Assembly (NCBI GenBank): GCA_964629015.1
Contig: CAZVMN010000011.1
Location: forward strand, 77,664 to 141,663
Reading direction: 5' to 3'
Origin: Oceanococcus sp964629015
Lineage (GTDB): Bacteria; Pseudomonadota; Gammaproteobacteria; Nevskiales; Oceanococcaceae
DNA: 64,000 nucleotides
The notes beneath the pieces were generated by a model, which was not told the DNA's origin, searched no databases, and worked only from the letters and a program-made list of their open reading frames with translations. This document shows positions 50,153 to 59,066 of the stretch, one piece after another. The position numbers and the translations under genes were made by a program. Position 1 is the first letter of the stretch. Every line of letters starts with the position of its first letter.

Positions 50153-52096
50153 CCGCCTAGTCGCGTATAACAAATTACCGCGGATAAAGCCCACGGCAAT
50201 TTGTAGTCGTCGAAGCCCTAGTGACAGCCCCAGAAGACAGAGCAAAAGATCCAGCGAGCCGCTGCCGTTATCACCGCCTGCGCCCGTAGGAGACGGCGTC
50301 GCTGACACTTGCGGTGTTTGCGTCGGGGTCGGCGTTGGATTGGCCGTTGGCGAGGCAGAAGGCGTTGGGCTTGGGCTGGGCGACGGCGTTATTGGTGTGG
50401 AGTCGAACTCGAACGCACCGATATCGCAGCTTTCACCAAATTCACCGGCAAAATTTCTTGGTGCATTTCGTTGGTCTCGATTGTTAACGGTATCAGAATC
50501 ACCACAAATTTCGTTGTCAGCAGCATCAATTGCCGCGCTATTGGCGAGCAAAGCAATGGTATTGGTGGCACCACCGTTGTCAGCGTCTTCATCAGCTAGT
50601 CCCGGCGGTGTTGGCGCGCCGGTTAAGAAGGCCTCTCCAGAACCCACGAATTCGATACATGATCCGTCCGAATCGAGATTGATGCCCTCAGCTGAGATCT
50701 CGGGAATCATGGAGAATTCTTGGCCTGCTGTTCCGCAATTCGCGTCACCACCTATTGGCTCCGCAATGCGAAGGCCGTCGTAGTCGCTCACTAAGGCATC
50801 TGCAATTATGGAATTAACCAATGTCACGAGCCCCCCATCTGCTCCTACGTTGACGCCGCGTATCAGAGCGTTGCCTTCGTTGGGGTTACGACCGAACTGA
50901 AAGCTTTTATTGCGAGCGACTGTTGAGTTAATCAAAGTCACCGACGGCTTTGGATTGGCAGCTTTCGTTGCGTCGTAGCTGACAACCCCGGCTGTGCCAA
51001 AATCCGCAGCCCCCTCGTGCCACGCCGTGTTGGCGGCGATCGTTGAATTTACGATAACCATCTCTCCGCCGACAGCGGGCTCACCATCAGACGATGGCCA
51101 AGTTGTGATTGCGATCGCCCCTCGGCGAGTCGCGTTTCGAACAATCGTACTGTTATTCAGGGCGACACTTGCGCCGAAACTGGCAATTACATGTTCAAAC
51201 GGGGTGTAAGGATCCTCAGTTGTGCTGTGGCCCTCGATTGTTGAGTTTTCCACCTTAACGCTGACGAGCGGTCCAGACGCATAAAGGGCGCCGTTTCCTT
51301 CGACTAACGAGGAGCCAATAAGCTGCAGGTCCACAGCATGGTCGTGTCGCGACTCAACCCAGAGAGAACCAGAGCCCCCCTGATTCGCGATGTTGTAGTA
51401 GAAATCTGTGTCTGCAATCAAGGCATTGGAAACGCTGTCTTGTGAATCCGCGATCGCGATGGCGCCGCCCATGCCCGCTCTGTTGGGGCCGTAAGGATTT
51501 GGTGGCGTCTTGTCCGGGGGCTCGACGCAGTTGGTGTAATCCGTTGAGTCAAAAACACCTAGCTGAGAGTTGCGAACCGTCAGATCGCCTTCGCTAAATA
51601 TCGCGCCGCCCATTCCGGTGGCTACATTCCCGCTGAATGTCACATTGTCGAGAACCAACGTGCCCCGATTATAGATTGCACCGCCATGATCTCCGGCGGA
51701 CTCAACCAAATTTTTGCGATCGTCTGCTCTGAACCATTGAATGTGTAAATTTTGAATGGAAGCAGCTACATTGGCCTCGATCATAAAGAGGCGATGAATC
51801 GTTGTAATGGTGCACTGTGGTTGATCTGCCGCTCGAAGTACGACCTGGTTGCCGCTTCCGGCGAGGTTGCTTCCATCGATCGCCACGTTTTCCCCGATGT
51901 CAAACGCCTGATCAATTTCGATAACTTCATCGTTTTGATCACAAGCGAAGTTAATTGTGCCGTCAAAATTAGGCCCGCCCGGTAAAACCGATTTCAGAGC
52001 ACTAAGATTACAAGGAGAAGACACAGTCGCCGCGAATACAGTTGATCCGCATGCCCAAAACGACACCAGAAAACAAATAAAAAATATGATTCGCAT
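50144..52096 (-). CDS. Exported beta-helix protein with C-terminal sorting-like tail
   Basis: A 650-residue secreted protein. The signal peptide begins at ATG 52096 (MRIIFFICFLVSFWACGSTVFA). The body has repeated beta-helix rungs such as NSTIVRNATRRGAI, NSTIAANTAWHEG and NSTVARNKSF, plus choice-of-anchor-type ends (NGGATNTIALLANSAAIDAA, RDQRNAPR). A Ser/Thr/Pro linker precedes GGDNGSGSLDLLLCLLGLSLGLRR, a GlyGly-CTERM-like sorting signal. About 18 further residues follow it, which is atypical. The gene is visibly less GC-rich than its neighbours, hinting at transfer. It converges on pgpA with nine bases of overlap. Confidence 0.75.
   Translation of the reverse strand: MRIIFFICFLVSFWACGSTVFAATVSSPCNLSALKSVLPGGPNFDGTINFACDQNDEVIEIDQAFDIGENVAIDGSNLAGSGNQVVLRAADQPQCTITTIHRLFMIEANVAASIQNLHIQWFRADDRKNLVESAGDHGGAIYNRGTLVLDNVTFSGNVATGMGGAIFSEGDLTVRNSQLGVFDSTDYTNCVEPPDKTPPNPYGPNRAGMGGAIAIADSQDSVSNALIADTDFYYNIANQGGSGSLWVESRHDHAVDLQLIGSSLVEGNGALYASGPLVSVKVENSTIEGHSTTEDPYTPFEHVIASFGASVALNNSTIVRNATRRGAIAITTWPSSDGEPAVGGEMVIVNSTIAANTAWHEGAADFGTAGVVSYDATKAANPKPSVTLINSTVARNKSFQFGRNPNEGNALIRGVNVGADGGLVTLVNSIIADALVSDYDGLRIAEPIGGDANCGTAGQEFSMIPEISAEGINLDSDGSCIEFVGSGEAFLTGAPTPPGLADEDADNGGATNTIALLANSAAIDAADNEICGDSDTVNNRDQRNAPRNFAGEFGESCDIGAFEFDSTPITPSPSPSPTPSASPTANPTPTPTQTPQVSATPSPTGAGGDNGSGSLDLLLCLLGLSLGLRRLQIAVGFIRGNLLYATRRSR
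50171..50203 (+). terminator. Imperfect hairpin after pgpA
   Basis: CAAATTACCG (50171-50180) pairs with CGGCAATTTG (50194-50203) with one mismatch and a 13-base loop. It starts 19 bases after the pgpA stop and may terminate the rib operon. It lies inside the reading frame of the convergent exported-protein gene. No U-run follows, so confidence is modest. Confidence 0.4.
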
Positions 52097-52235
52097 TGCG
52101 GTTAAATCCCACAGGTTTAAAACGTGAAGCGCGAAGTTTGAAAACGCGCTCTGATCGGGTTTGCAGGTCTGTCGGCTGCCGTTAACGGTTGAGAGCAAGC
52201 CTCACATGGAGGTATGCGAAGGGTCAAGTGTCACC

Positions 52236-52257
52236 TGCAACATATTGTTATGTTGCA
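52236..52257. promoter_or_regulatory. Palindrome upstream of cysS
   Basis: TGCAACATA (52236-52244) and TATGTTGCA (52249-52257) form a perfect inverted repeat around TTGT, 69 bases before cysS. It is AT-rich, so it is more likely an operator than a terminator. It sits between cysS and the divergent exported-protein gene, and could control either. The protein that would bind it is unknown. Confidence 0.4.
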
Positions 52258-52325
52258 ATCTTTCCCGGAGTTGAGCCCCAACATCGGGTAAAGTAGCGCC
52301 CCTTTTCCGCCCGCTTTTTTCTCTC

Positions 52326-53699
52326 ATGCTGCGCATTCACAACAGTCTTACCGGTCGCAAAGACGCGTTCACTCCCCGTATTCCAGGTCAGGTTGGTCTG
52401 TATGTCTGCGGCGTGACGGTGTATGACTATTGCCATCTTGGCCATGCGCGTTTTTTGCTGGTGTTTGATTCGGTGGTGCGTCATCTGGAAGCCAGCGGCT
52501 TGCGCGTGAACTACGTGCGTAACATCACCGATGTGGATGACAAGATCATCGTGCGGGCCAAAGAGAATGGGGAAGCAACCGAGCAACTGACTGGGCGGTT
52601 CATCGACGAATTTCATGCGGACTGTGATGTGCTGGGCCTGCGTCCGGCGGATCAGGAGCCGCGTGCGACGGTGCACATGCCTCAGATCATTCGCATGGTG
52701 GAGCGATTGATCGAAAATGGCCATGCCTATGCAGCCAGCAATGGCGATGTGTATTTTTCGGTAAGCAGCTTTGACAACTACGGTGCATTGTCGGGCAAGC
52801 GACTGGATGAACTGCGCATCGGAGCACGCATTGCACCTGGCGAAGCCAAACGCGACGCTCTGGATTTCGTGCTGTGGAAAGCAGCCAAGCCGGGTGAGCC
52901 GGCCTGGGATTCACCGTGGGGCGGTGGTCGTCCGGGTTGGCATATTGAATGCTCCGCCATGTCCACCCATTGCCTGGGGGATGAGTTCGATATCCATGGT
53001 GGCGGGATGGATTTGAAATTCCCGCATCATGAGAATGAGATTGCTCAGTCGGTGTGCGCAACGGGCGCAAGCTTTGCCGGCACCTGGATGCACAACGGCT
53101 TTGTCCAGGTCGGCTCGGAAAAGATGAGCAAATCGCTGGGCAATTTCAGCACCATCCGTGATCTGCTCGCGGATTACAGCGGCGAGACGATTCGTCACTT
53201 TATCCTCGGTACGCATTATCGCAGCCCCTTGGTCTACACCCGCGAGGCGTTGGATGTTGCTCAACAAGGGCTGCAGCGCTGGTATGCGGTGCTTGATGCG
53301 GTCGTTCCAGCACAACACTTTGAAGCGAGCGATTACAGCGCTCGTTTTGTGACCGCGATGGATGACGATTTCAACACGCCGCAGGCTTATGCCGTGCTGC
53401 ATGAGATGGTCAAAGCGATTAACACCCGCAAAGCTGACGATGCCGACGGTGCAGCGCAGCTCGCGGCCGAATTCAAAGCTTTGGCTGGGCGACTGGGGCT
53501 GCTTCAGGATGAGCCGTCACGTGTGCTCAAGGCGGGTGTGGCTTTGAGTGAGGCGGAGATTGACGCCAAGATTGCCGCCAGAACGCAAGCCAAAGCGGAC
53601 AAAAACTACGCTTTGGCGGACCAGATTCGTGACGAGTTGAGCGCCGCGGGCATCCAACTGGAAGACAGCGCAGCTGGCACCACCTGGCGTCGCGCCTGA
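52326..53699 (+). CDS. cysS: Cysteinyl-tRNA synthetase
   Basis: A 457-residue class I synthetase. The HIGH-type motif is YCHLGHAR, the KMSKS motif is SEKMSKSLGN, and zinc ligands are in LYVCGVTVYDYCHLG and IECSAMSTHCLG. It charges tRNA-Cys. ATG 52326 gives MLRIHNSLTGRKDAF, the family start. It ends eight bases before the convergent folD stop. Confidence 0.97.
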   Translation: MLRIHNSLTGRKDAFTPRIPGQVGLYVCGVTVYDYCHLGHARFLLVFDSVVRHLEASGLRVNYVRNITDVDDKIIVRAKENGEATEQLTGRFIDEFHADCDVLGLRPADQEPRATVHMPQIIRMVERLIENGHAYAASNGDVYFSVSSFDNYGALSGKRLDELRIGARIAPGEAKRDALDFVLWKAAKPGEPAWDSPWGGGRPGWHIECSAMSTHCLGDEFDIHGGGMDLKFPHHENEIAQSVCATGASFAGTWMHNGFVQVGSEKMSKSLGNFSTIRDLLADYSGETIRHFILGTHYRSPLVYTREALDVAQQGLQRWYAVLDAVVPAQHFEASDYSARFVTAMDDDFNTPQAYAVLHEMVKAINTRKADDADGAAQLAAEFKALAGRLGLLQDEPSRVLKAGVALSEAEIDAKIAARTQAKADKNYALADQIRDELSAAGIQLEDSAAGTTWRRA

Positions 53700-53707
53700 A
53701 CTATCGC

Positions 53708-54562
53708 TCAGGCCTGCCGTGCGCGGTAGGCTTCGAGCGTGTTATGCATCAGCATGGCGATGGTCATCGGGCCAACGCCGCCGGGGACAGGAGTAATCCA
53801 GGCGGCGCGCTGGGCCGCTGCATCGAATTCGACGTCGCCCACTAAGCGCCCATCGTCGCGGCGGTTGATGCCCACGTCGATGACCACAGCGCCTTCGGCA
53901 ATCCAGTCGCCGCGGATAAACTCGGGTTTGCCAATGCCGGCGACAACGATGTCAGCGCGCGCAACTTCAGCGGCGAGATCCTGGGTTTTGCTGTTGCAAA
54001 TGGTGACGGTGGCATTGGCCAGCAGCAACTCCATCGCCATAGGGCGACCCACGATATTCGAAGCCCCCACCACCACGGCGCGCTTACCCGCCACCGGCAT
54101 TTGAGTGCGCTCCAACATCTTGATCACGCCATACGGCGTGCAAGGGCGCAGGCCCGGGCGGCGCTGTAGCAAACGGCCGATGTTGGACGGGTGGAATCCA
54201 TCCACGTCTTTGCCTGGATCGATACGATCCAGTATGCGCTCCGCATCAATGTGAGCCGGCAAGGGCAGTTGGACCAAAATGCCATCAACATCATCCGCCG
54301 CATTGAGCGTGTCGACCAATTCGATCAGATCCGCTTCTGCGGTTGTGACGTCCAGATGATGGGGTAAAGAGCGGATGCCAATTTCGGCACAGGCGCGCTC
54401 TTTGTTGCGCACGTAAACCTGGGATGCTGGGTCTTCGCCGACCAAAACCACCGCCAAACACGGTGCGCGTTGCCCTTGTGTTGCGAGGTCTGCGATCTGT
54501 GTTTTGAGATCGGCGCGGATGTCCGCGGAAATGGCTTTACCGTCGAGAATCTGGGCGGTCAT
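53708..54562 (-). CDS. folD: Methylenetetrahydrofolate dehydrogenase/cyclohydrolase
   Basis: A 284-residue FolD interconverting methylene- and 10-formyl-tetrahydrofolate with NADP. Motifs: YVRNKERACAEIGI with the catalytic Lys, DGILVQLPLPAH, DVDGFHPSNIGRL, VVVGASNIVGRPMA and TPVPGGVGPMTIAML. ATG 54562 fits the family length. ATGs at 54574 and 54577 are alternatives. tRNA-Pro lies 31 bases upstream on the same strand, and the two may share a promoter. Confidence 0.95.
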   Translation of the reverse strand: MTAQILDGKAISADIRADLKTQIADLATQGQRAPCLAVVLVGEDPASQVYVRNKERACAEIGIRSLPHHLDVTTAEADLIELVDTLNAADDVDGILVQLPLPAHIDAERILDRIDPGKDVDGFHPSNIGRLLQRRPGLRPCTPYGVIKMLERTQMPVAGKRAVVVGASNIVGRPMAMELLLANATVTICNSKTQDLAAEVARADIVVAGIGKPEFIRGDWIAEGAVVIDVGINRRDDGRLVGDVEFDAAAQRAAWITPVPGGVGPMTIAMLMHNTLEAYRARQA

Positions 54563-54593
54563 GGCGTGCGGCATCATGGCAACAAAAAAGAAA

Positions 54594-54670
54594 TGGTCGG
54601 GGCGGAGGGATTCGAACCCCCGACCCTCTGCTCCCAAAGCAGATGCGCTACCAGGCTGCGCTACGCCCCG
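54594..54670 (-). tRNA. tRNA-Pro (anticodon TGG)
   Basis: On the minus strand a full cloverleaf can be drawn. The acceptor stem is CGGGGCG with CGCCCCG, the discriminator is A, and CCA is encoded. The anticodon loop CTTTGGGA lies in CTGCTTTGGGAGCAG, giving TGG. The T-loop GGTTCGAATCC is standard. A T-rich stretch (minus strand of 54581-54590) follows before folD and may help end the transcript. Confidence 0.97.
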
Positions 54671-54713
54671 ACGGCCGCGAATGGTACGCCGAACCGGTGG
54701 CAGGCGGCAATTT

Positions 54714-55769
54714 TTATCCGCGTACGCGCAGCGGACTGCGGTTGCCCTGGTAGTGATGGCCCCAGTAAGCCCAGGCTTCGCCGGCCAGAAACGGGCGGGT
54801 TTGCGCGTTCGGCAACCAATGAGTATGGGCATTGACCGCGCGGGTCAGAAAGTCAAACCACAACAGATGCTGGCGCAGGATGCGCCGTTTGCGGTGCGGC
54901 ACGATGGGGTTGAAAAGCCCCAATCGGCTGAACAGCTGGCGTGGGTTCTTCTTGACCCAAAGCCACGAACCCATCTCCAAGGTCAGGGGCAGGAAGGTGC
55001 GCTCTGGTGTTTGCAAGCTTTCCATATACAAGGCATCCCAGAGATCACCATGGGTCATGTAGTGGCGGCACTGGGGCTCAATGCGGTAGGTCTCATGGTT
55101 CGGATAGGTGCGCCGAAAGAGTTTGCGCAGCGCATAAATTTCAGCCAGATGTGGAATCGGCGTGCGGCTGTGCGCGTACGGAAACCAGATGTAGTTGCGA
55201 ATTCCGAAACCAGAATGGCAATCCAAAGCGACACTGAAGGGTGAATGCATCAGCCTTTCGCGAACGGTGTCCATAACAGCCCGGTTTTCAGGAGCCAACT
55301 CGCCCCGGCGGCCGCGATACCAGGGCAGATAGCGGGTGATACGTTGGCCGCCGAGCAGCCAGTGAGCGTTTGGGCTGTCGACGGCGGCGTTACGCATCAG
55401 GTCGATGCCGGCACCGGTGGCCCGCCGGTTTCTGGCCATGCCTGTGGGATTAATGAGCGGCATGAAGACCAAGCGTATCGATTGGAGCAGATGCTGTAGC
55501 CCCTCATCCCAATGCGCGGCTTCGAGCACGCTGTGCAAGAACGCCAGCACCACATCGCTGCCGATTCTCTCGTTGCCGTGGATGCCGCCAAAGAATCCCA
55601 CCGCCGGGGCTTGCGGATCCTGGCTGCCCAACTCAAGCACGTGGACGGCATAGCCTTCCCCTGGGCCGACAATCACCGGGACCGAGGTTCTGAGTACAGA
55701 GCTACCCAGCGCCGCCTGATGGCGCGCGATCAGCGTCTCCAGGGTCCTGAGTTCATTGATGACGGTCAT
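54714..55769 (-). CDS. M14-family zinc carboxypeptidase / succinylglutamate desuccinylase-like
   Basis: A 351-residue cytoplasmic protein without a signal peptide. Zinc ligands are His and Glu in GGIHGNERIGSD and His in ALDCHSGFG. The catalytic Glu is probably in LTLEMGSWLW. It belongs to the M14 metallocarboxypeptidase group that includes AstE/aspartoacylase-like enzymes. The substrate could be a peptide or an N-acyl amino acid. It ends 44 bases before tRNA-Pro on the same strand and lies divergent from the TonB uptake genes. The start is ATG 55769. Confidence 0.85.
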   Translation of the reverse strand: MTVINELRTLETLIARHQAALGSSVLRTSVPVIVGPGEGYAVHVLELGSQDPQAPAVGFFGGIHGNERIGSDVVLAFLHSVLEAAHWDEGLQHLLQSIRLVFMPLINPTGMARNRRATGAGIDLMRNAAVDSPNAHWLLGGQRITRYLPWYRGRRGELAPENRAVMDTVRERLMHSPFSVALDCHSGFGIRNYIWFPYAHSRTPIPHLAEIYALRKLFRRTYPNHETYRIEPQCRHYMTHGDLWDALYMESLQTPERTFLPLTLEMGSWLWVKKNPRQLFSRLGLFNPIVPHRKRRILRQHLLWFDFLTRAVNAHTHWLPNAQTRPFLAGEAWAYWGHHYQGNRSPLRVRG

Positions 55770-55855
55770 CGTGATGGATGTGTGACGAGCAAAGGGTCAA
55801 GCCTAGCGCGTCTTTGCAACATTTCGATGACGCCTTGTTAATCCAGCGTTTGCGG

Positions 55856-55887
55856 GTGTCATGGGTTTGTCACATCGCTCCGATAAT
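55856..55887 (+). promoter_or_regulatory. Pho box and -10 element of the TonB uptake operon
   Basis: GTGTCATGGGTTTGTCAC (55856-55873) contains two direct repeats, TGTCAT and TGTCAC, exactly 11 bases apart. It matches 13 of 18 bases of the E. coli phoA Pho box as I recall it. GATAAT at 55882-55887 lies eight bases after the box, the spacing of PhoB-activated promoters that lack a -35. Transcription would begin near 55894, about 90 bases before the TonB receptor ATG. Control by PhoB is inferred. Confidence 0.75.
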
Positions 55888-55983
55888 GTGCCGCGCCTTG
55901 AGTGGGAGTGACGTTGCTCACCCCCGATTTCCAAATTTGGGTTGAGCCTGCAATCAGTGGGCTCGGGTATCAAAGCGCAAGGT

Positions 55984-58900
55984 ATGAGATTGAATTTTCG
56001 GTTCCTGATGTTGGTAACGGGCCTCGCCCTGGGGCAGGCTGCGACAGCGCAGGAGCTTCTGGTTCACACCTTTTTGGAAAGCCGGCCGTTTCAGGGGCTG
56101 GATATGGAACTGGATGGGCAGCGTGTTGGCAAAACAGGCTCTCAAGGACAGCTCAGCGCGCCTTTGGATGCCGGATCTCATACCCTGCGTGCGCTGCGCA
56201 ATGCGGCGGAACTTGCAGCGTACGAATTTATCGTCGCCGAAGACGAGAGTGCTGAAATCAGCCTGACCTTTACGGATTTTCAGACCGAACCCGCCATTAC
56301 CATCGCAACCTTTGACAGTGCGGAACCCGGCGGGCCCAGTGGTCGTATCGTCGGACAGGTTCTGGACATTGATGACCGCCCCATTGCTGATGCCGTGATC
56401 TCGGCGCCGCAAGCCGATGTTCAGGTCCGTTCCAAGCCGGACGGCAGTTACTCATTGGAATTGCCGCGCGGGGTTCACAGTCTGGAAATCAGCCACCCTG
56501 ATTTCAACACGGTGAGCAAGAACGATTTGCGCGTGGTGGCGAATATCGGAATCGCCGCCAACATCATGATGCTGCGACCAATGTCCGCATCCGATGACGC
56601 CGGCGCGGACATGGACTTTTCGGATGTCGAGGAAGTCATGGTTATGGGCGCCTACAAGCCCGGCGAAGATACCGCAGACCTGGAGAAATTTTCCGTCGCC
56701 ATCACCGATGCGATCAGCATCGATGACCTGCTGCGTTTTGGCGATTCGGATGTCGCCGCTGCGCTCAAGCGTATCGTTGGCGTCGCGGTGACAGGCGGCA
56801 AATATGCCAATGTGCGTGGGCTTGACGGCCGCTACATTTCAAGCACGCTCAACGGCAGTTTGATGCCCAGCACCGATCCGTTCCGTCGTGACGTGCAGTT
56901 GGACCTGTTCCCGGCCGAAATCCTCGGTGGCATCGAAATCCAGAAAAGCTTCACCGCGGATCTGCCGGGCGACACCACCGGCGGCATCATTCGCATGACC
57001 TCACGTGAGCTGCCCGACGAAAACGAGTTTGGTCTGTCGATATCCCTTGGCTACGTCGACGGCGCAACCAGTGAGGATCTGCTGACTTACGAAGGCAGCG
57101 ATGCCGATATGTTCGGCTTCGACGATGGTCTGCGTGAGCTGCCGGGTGGCATTCGCGCCAACCTGTCCAACGGCAATTTCCGGTTCAGCATCTGTCAGTT
57201 TGACGGCCAGTCGAACTGCATCGCACAACAAGAAGGTGCCGCGCTCGCCGCACAGCTGCCCAATATTTACAACACCACGCGCGAATCGGCAGGGCCTGAC
57301 GTCGGTCTGGCGGCAAAGCTGGGTCGCCGCTATGAGTACGAAACCGGCGATTTTGCCTTCTATTCCTCGCTGACCTACGACCAGGGCCACGCCTCACGTC
57401 AGGACGCACGCTTCAACGACACCGACTCGGTGGGGACATACGACTGGGACAGTTTCGCGGTCAGTCTCAATGCGTACTTGGTCGCCGGATGGGTGTCCGA
57501 TAGCGGCTGGGATGTGCTGAGTAAGACCATCATCCTGCGCGACTCCGAAGACCGTGCCACCTACGAAGTCGGCTTCAACAAGAAGGACGAGGTCGATGAA
57601 ACCCTGACCGTGCTGGAGTGGGTGGAGCGTCAGTTCCTCGGCCAGCAGGTGGACGGCAGCATCAGCCTGTTTGGCAATCACGAATTGCGGCTGCGCGCCG
57701 GGCTGAGCCAGACCAATCGTCTGTCACCGGATCGGCGTGAATATCAGTACCGCAACAACGTGTTCATCGCCTCCACGCTGGAGCGCAGCTATTCGGATCT
57801 GACCGAGGATGGTCTTGATGTGGGTCTCGACTATGAGATGCCGCTGCAGATCAATGATTGGTTGTTCACCAATCTCAAGTTCGGTGTGCTCAGCAACACC
57901 CGCGATCGCGATAACGAGCTCATTCGTCTGGGTGTGTTGACTCGTTCCGGCAACAACCTGGATCCGTCACTCGATCTGGAAACGCTGTTGGTCGCGGAAA
58001 ACTTTGAAAACGACCTGTACCGGCTCAACACCAACAAGACCACTGACACCGACAGCTACGCAGCCAGCCAGGACACCACGGCGCTGTATCTCTCGGCCGA
58101 GACCGATCTGGGCAGCGATTTGACGGTTGTGACCGGTGTGCGGCTAGAGGATTACAGCATTGATCTGAACTATCCGAATGCTTCGGGTGACACGGTCTCT
58201 GCAGATTCGGATCGCGATTCCAGCGAGACGCTGCCCAGCCTGTCGGTGATTTACCGCTTGAGCGATGCGCTGCAGTTGCGCGGCGGTTTCGCGCGCACGG
58301 TGTCGCGACCCAACATTACCGAATTGGCGGCCTCGCGATTCTTCGATCAGGAAGGTCGTCAGTACATCGGCTGCCCCAATTGCAGCGATTCCGACATCAG
58401 CAACTTTGATCTGCGCGGCGAGTACTACTTTGGTGATCAGGACAGTGTCTCGATGGCTCTGTTCTACAAGGACATCAGCGATCCGCTGGAGCGCGCGGTG
58501 TCGGATGGCTCCGGTTCTGCGGTCTCAGCACTGACCTTCCGCAATAGCGAGTCCGCCACCGTTCAGGGTATCGAGCTGGATGGCAGCACGCGGATTGTGG
58601 ATGGCATTGATCACGTGATTGATCTGAGCGGCAACATCGCCGTCATCGAGTCGGAGATCAGTTTGGATGCTGATGGCCAACGCCTGGAAGGGCGCGACAG
58701 CCGTGAACTTCAAGGTCAGTCGCCGTTTCTGGCCAATCTGCAGGTGGCCTACGACAACTATGCGTGGGATGCCAAGCTGACCTTCGTGGCCAATTACTTC
58801 GGCGACCGGATCGACGCAGTCGCACGCGCCCCTCAAGAGCCGATCAAGGAAAGCGGGCGCCTGGACATCAACGTGACCGCGGAAAAGACCCTGCGCAACG

Positions 58901-59028
58901 GTTCCAAATTCAGCCTCAAGCTTAAAAACCTGCTCGATGAGCCCATCGAGCGCACACAGGGCGGGCGAGTTATCGAGACCTACAAGAAAGGCCTGAGCCT
59001 CTCTTTGGGTTACTCGCTGAGCTTCTGA
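55984..59028 (+). CDS. TonB-dependent outer-membrane receptor with N-terminal CarboxypepD_reg-like domain
   Basis: A 1014-residue receptor. The signal peptide is MRLNFRFLMLVTGLALGQAA, cleaved near residue 23. Next come an N-terminal domain of about 80 residues and a CarboxypepD_reg-like Ig module (GRIVGQVLDIDDRPIADAVI). The plug has AAALKRIVGVAVTGGKYANV and YISSTLNGSLMPSTDP, followed by a 22-strand barrel that ends KGLSLSLGYSLSF with terminal Phe. It imports a ligand using TonB energy. No iron-siderophore features are visible. The Pho box upstream suggests a phosphorus compound. No good ribosome site precedes ATG 55984, but the signal peptide fixes the start. Confidence 0.9.
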   Translation: MRLNFRFLMLVTGLALGQAATAQELLVHTFLESRPFQGLDMELDGQRVGKTGSQGQLSAPLDAGSHTLRALRNAAELAAYEFIVAEDESAEISLTFTDFQTEPAITIATFDSAEPGGPSGRIVGQVLDIDDRPIADAVISAPQADVQVRSKPDGSYSLELPRGVHSLEISHPDFNTVSKNDLRVVANIGIAANIMMLRPMSASDDAGADMDFSDVEEVMVMGAYKPGEDTADLEKFSVAITDAISIDDLLRFGDSDVAAALKRIVGVAVTGGKYANVRGLDGRYISSTLNGSLMPSTDPFRRDVQLDLFPAEILGGIEIQKSFTADLPGDTTGGIIRMTSRELPDENEFGLSISLGYVDGATSEDLLTYEGSDADMFGFDDGLRELPGGIRANLSNGNFRFSICQFDGQSNCIAQQEGAALAAQLPNIYNTTRESAGPDVGLAAKLGRRYEYETGDFAFYSSLTYDQGHASRQDARFNDTDSVGTYDWDSFAVSLNAYLVAGWVSDSGWDVLSKTIILRDSEDRATYEVGFNKKDEVDETLTVLEWVERQFLGQQVDGSISLFGNHELRLRAGLSQTNRLSPDRREYQYRNNVFIASTLERSYSDLTEDGLDVGLDYEMPLQINDWLFTNLKFGVLSNTRDRDNELIRLGVLTRSGNNLDPSLDLETLLVAENFENDLYRLNTNKTTDTDSYAASQDTTALYLSAETDLGSDLTVVTGVRLEDYSIDLNYPNASGDTVSADSDRDSSETLPSLSVIYRLSDALQLRGGFARTVSRPNITELAASRFFDQEGRQYIGCPNCSDSDISNFDLRGEYYFGDQDSVSMALFYKDISDPLERAVSDGSGSAVSALTFRNSESATVQGIELDGSTRIVDGIDHVIDLSGNIAVIESEISLDADGQRLEGRDSRELQGQSPFLANLQVAYDNYAWDAKLTFVANYFGDRIDAVARAPQEPIKESGRLDINVTAEKTLRNGSKFSLKLKNLLDEPIERTQGGRVIETYKKGLSLSLGYSLSF

Positions 59029-59066
59029 TTATTTCACCTGACGTTCCAATGGAGAGGAAATATCCC

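Noticed and set aside
54563..54832. N-terminal extension of FolD across the tRNA
   Set aside because: The frame reads through tRNA-Pro, and the family N-terminus begins at ATG 54562.
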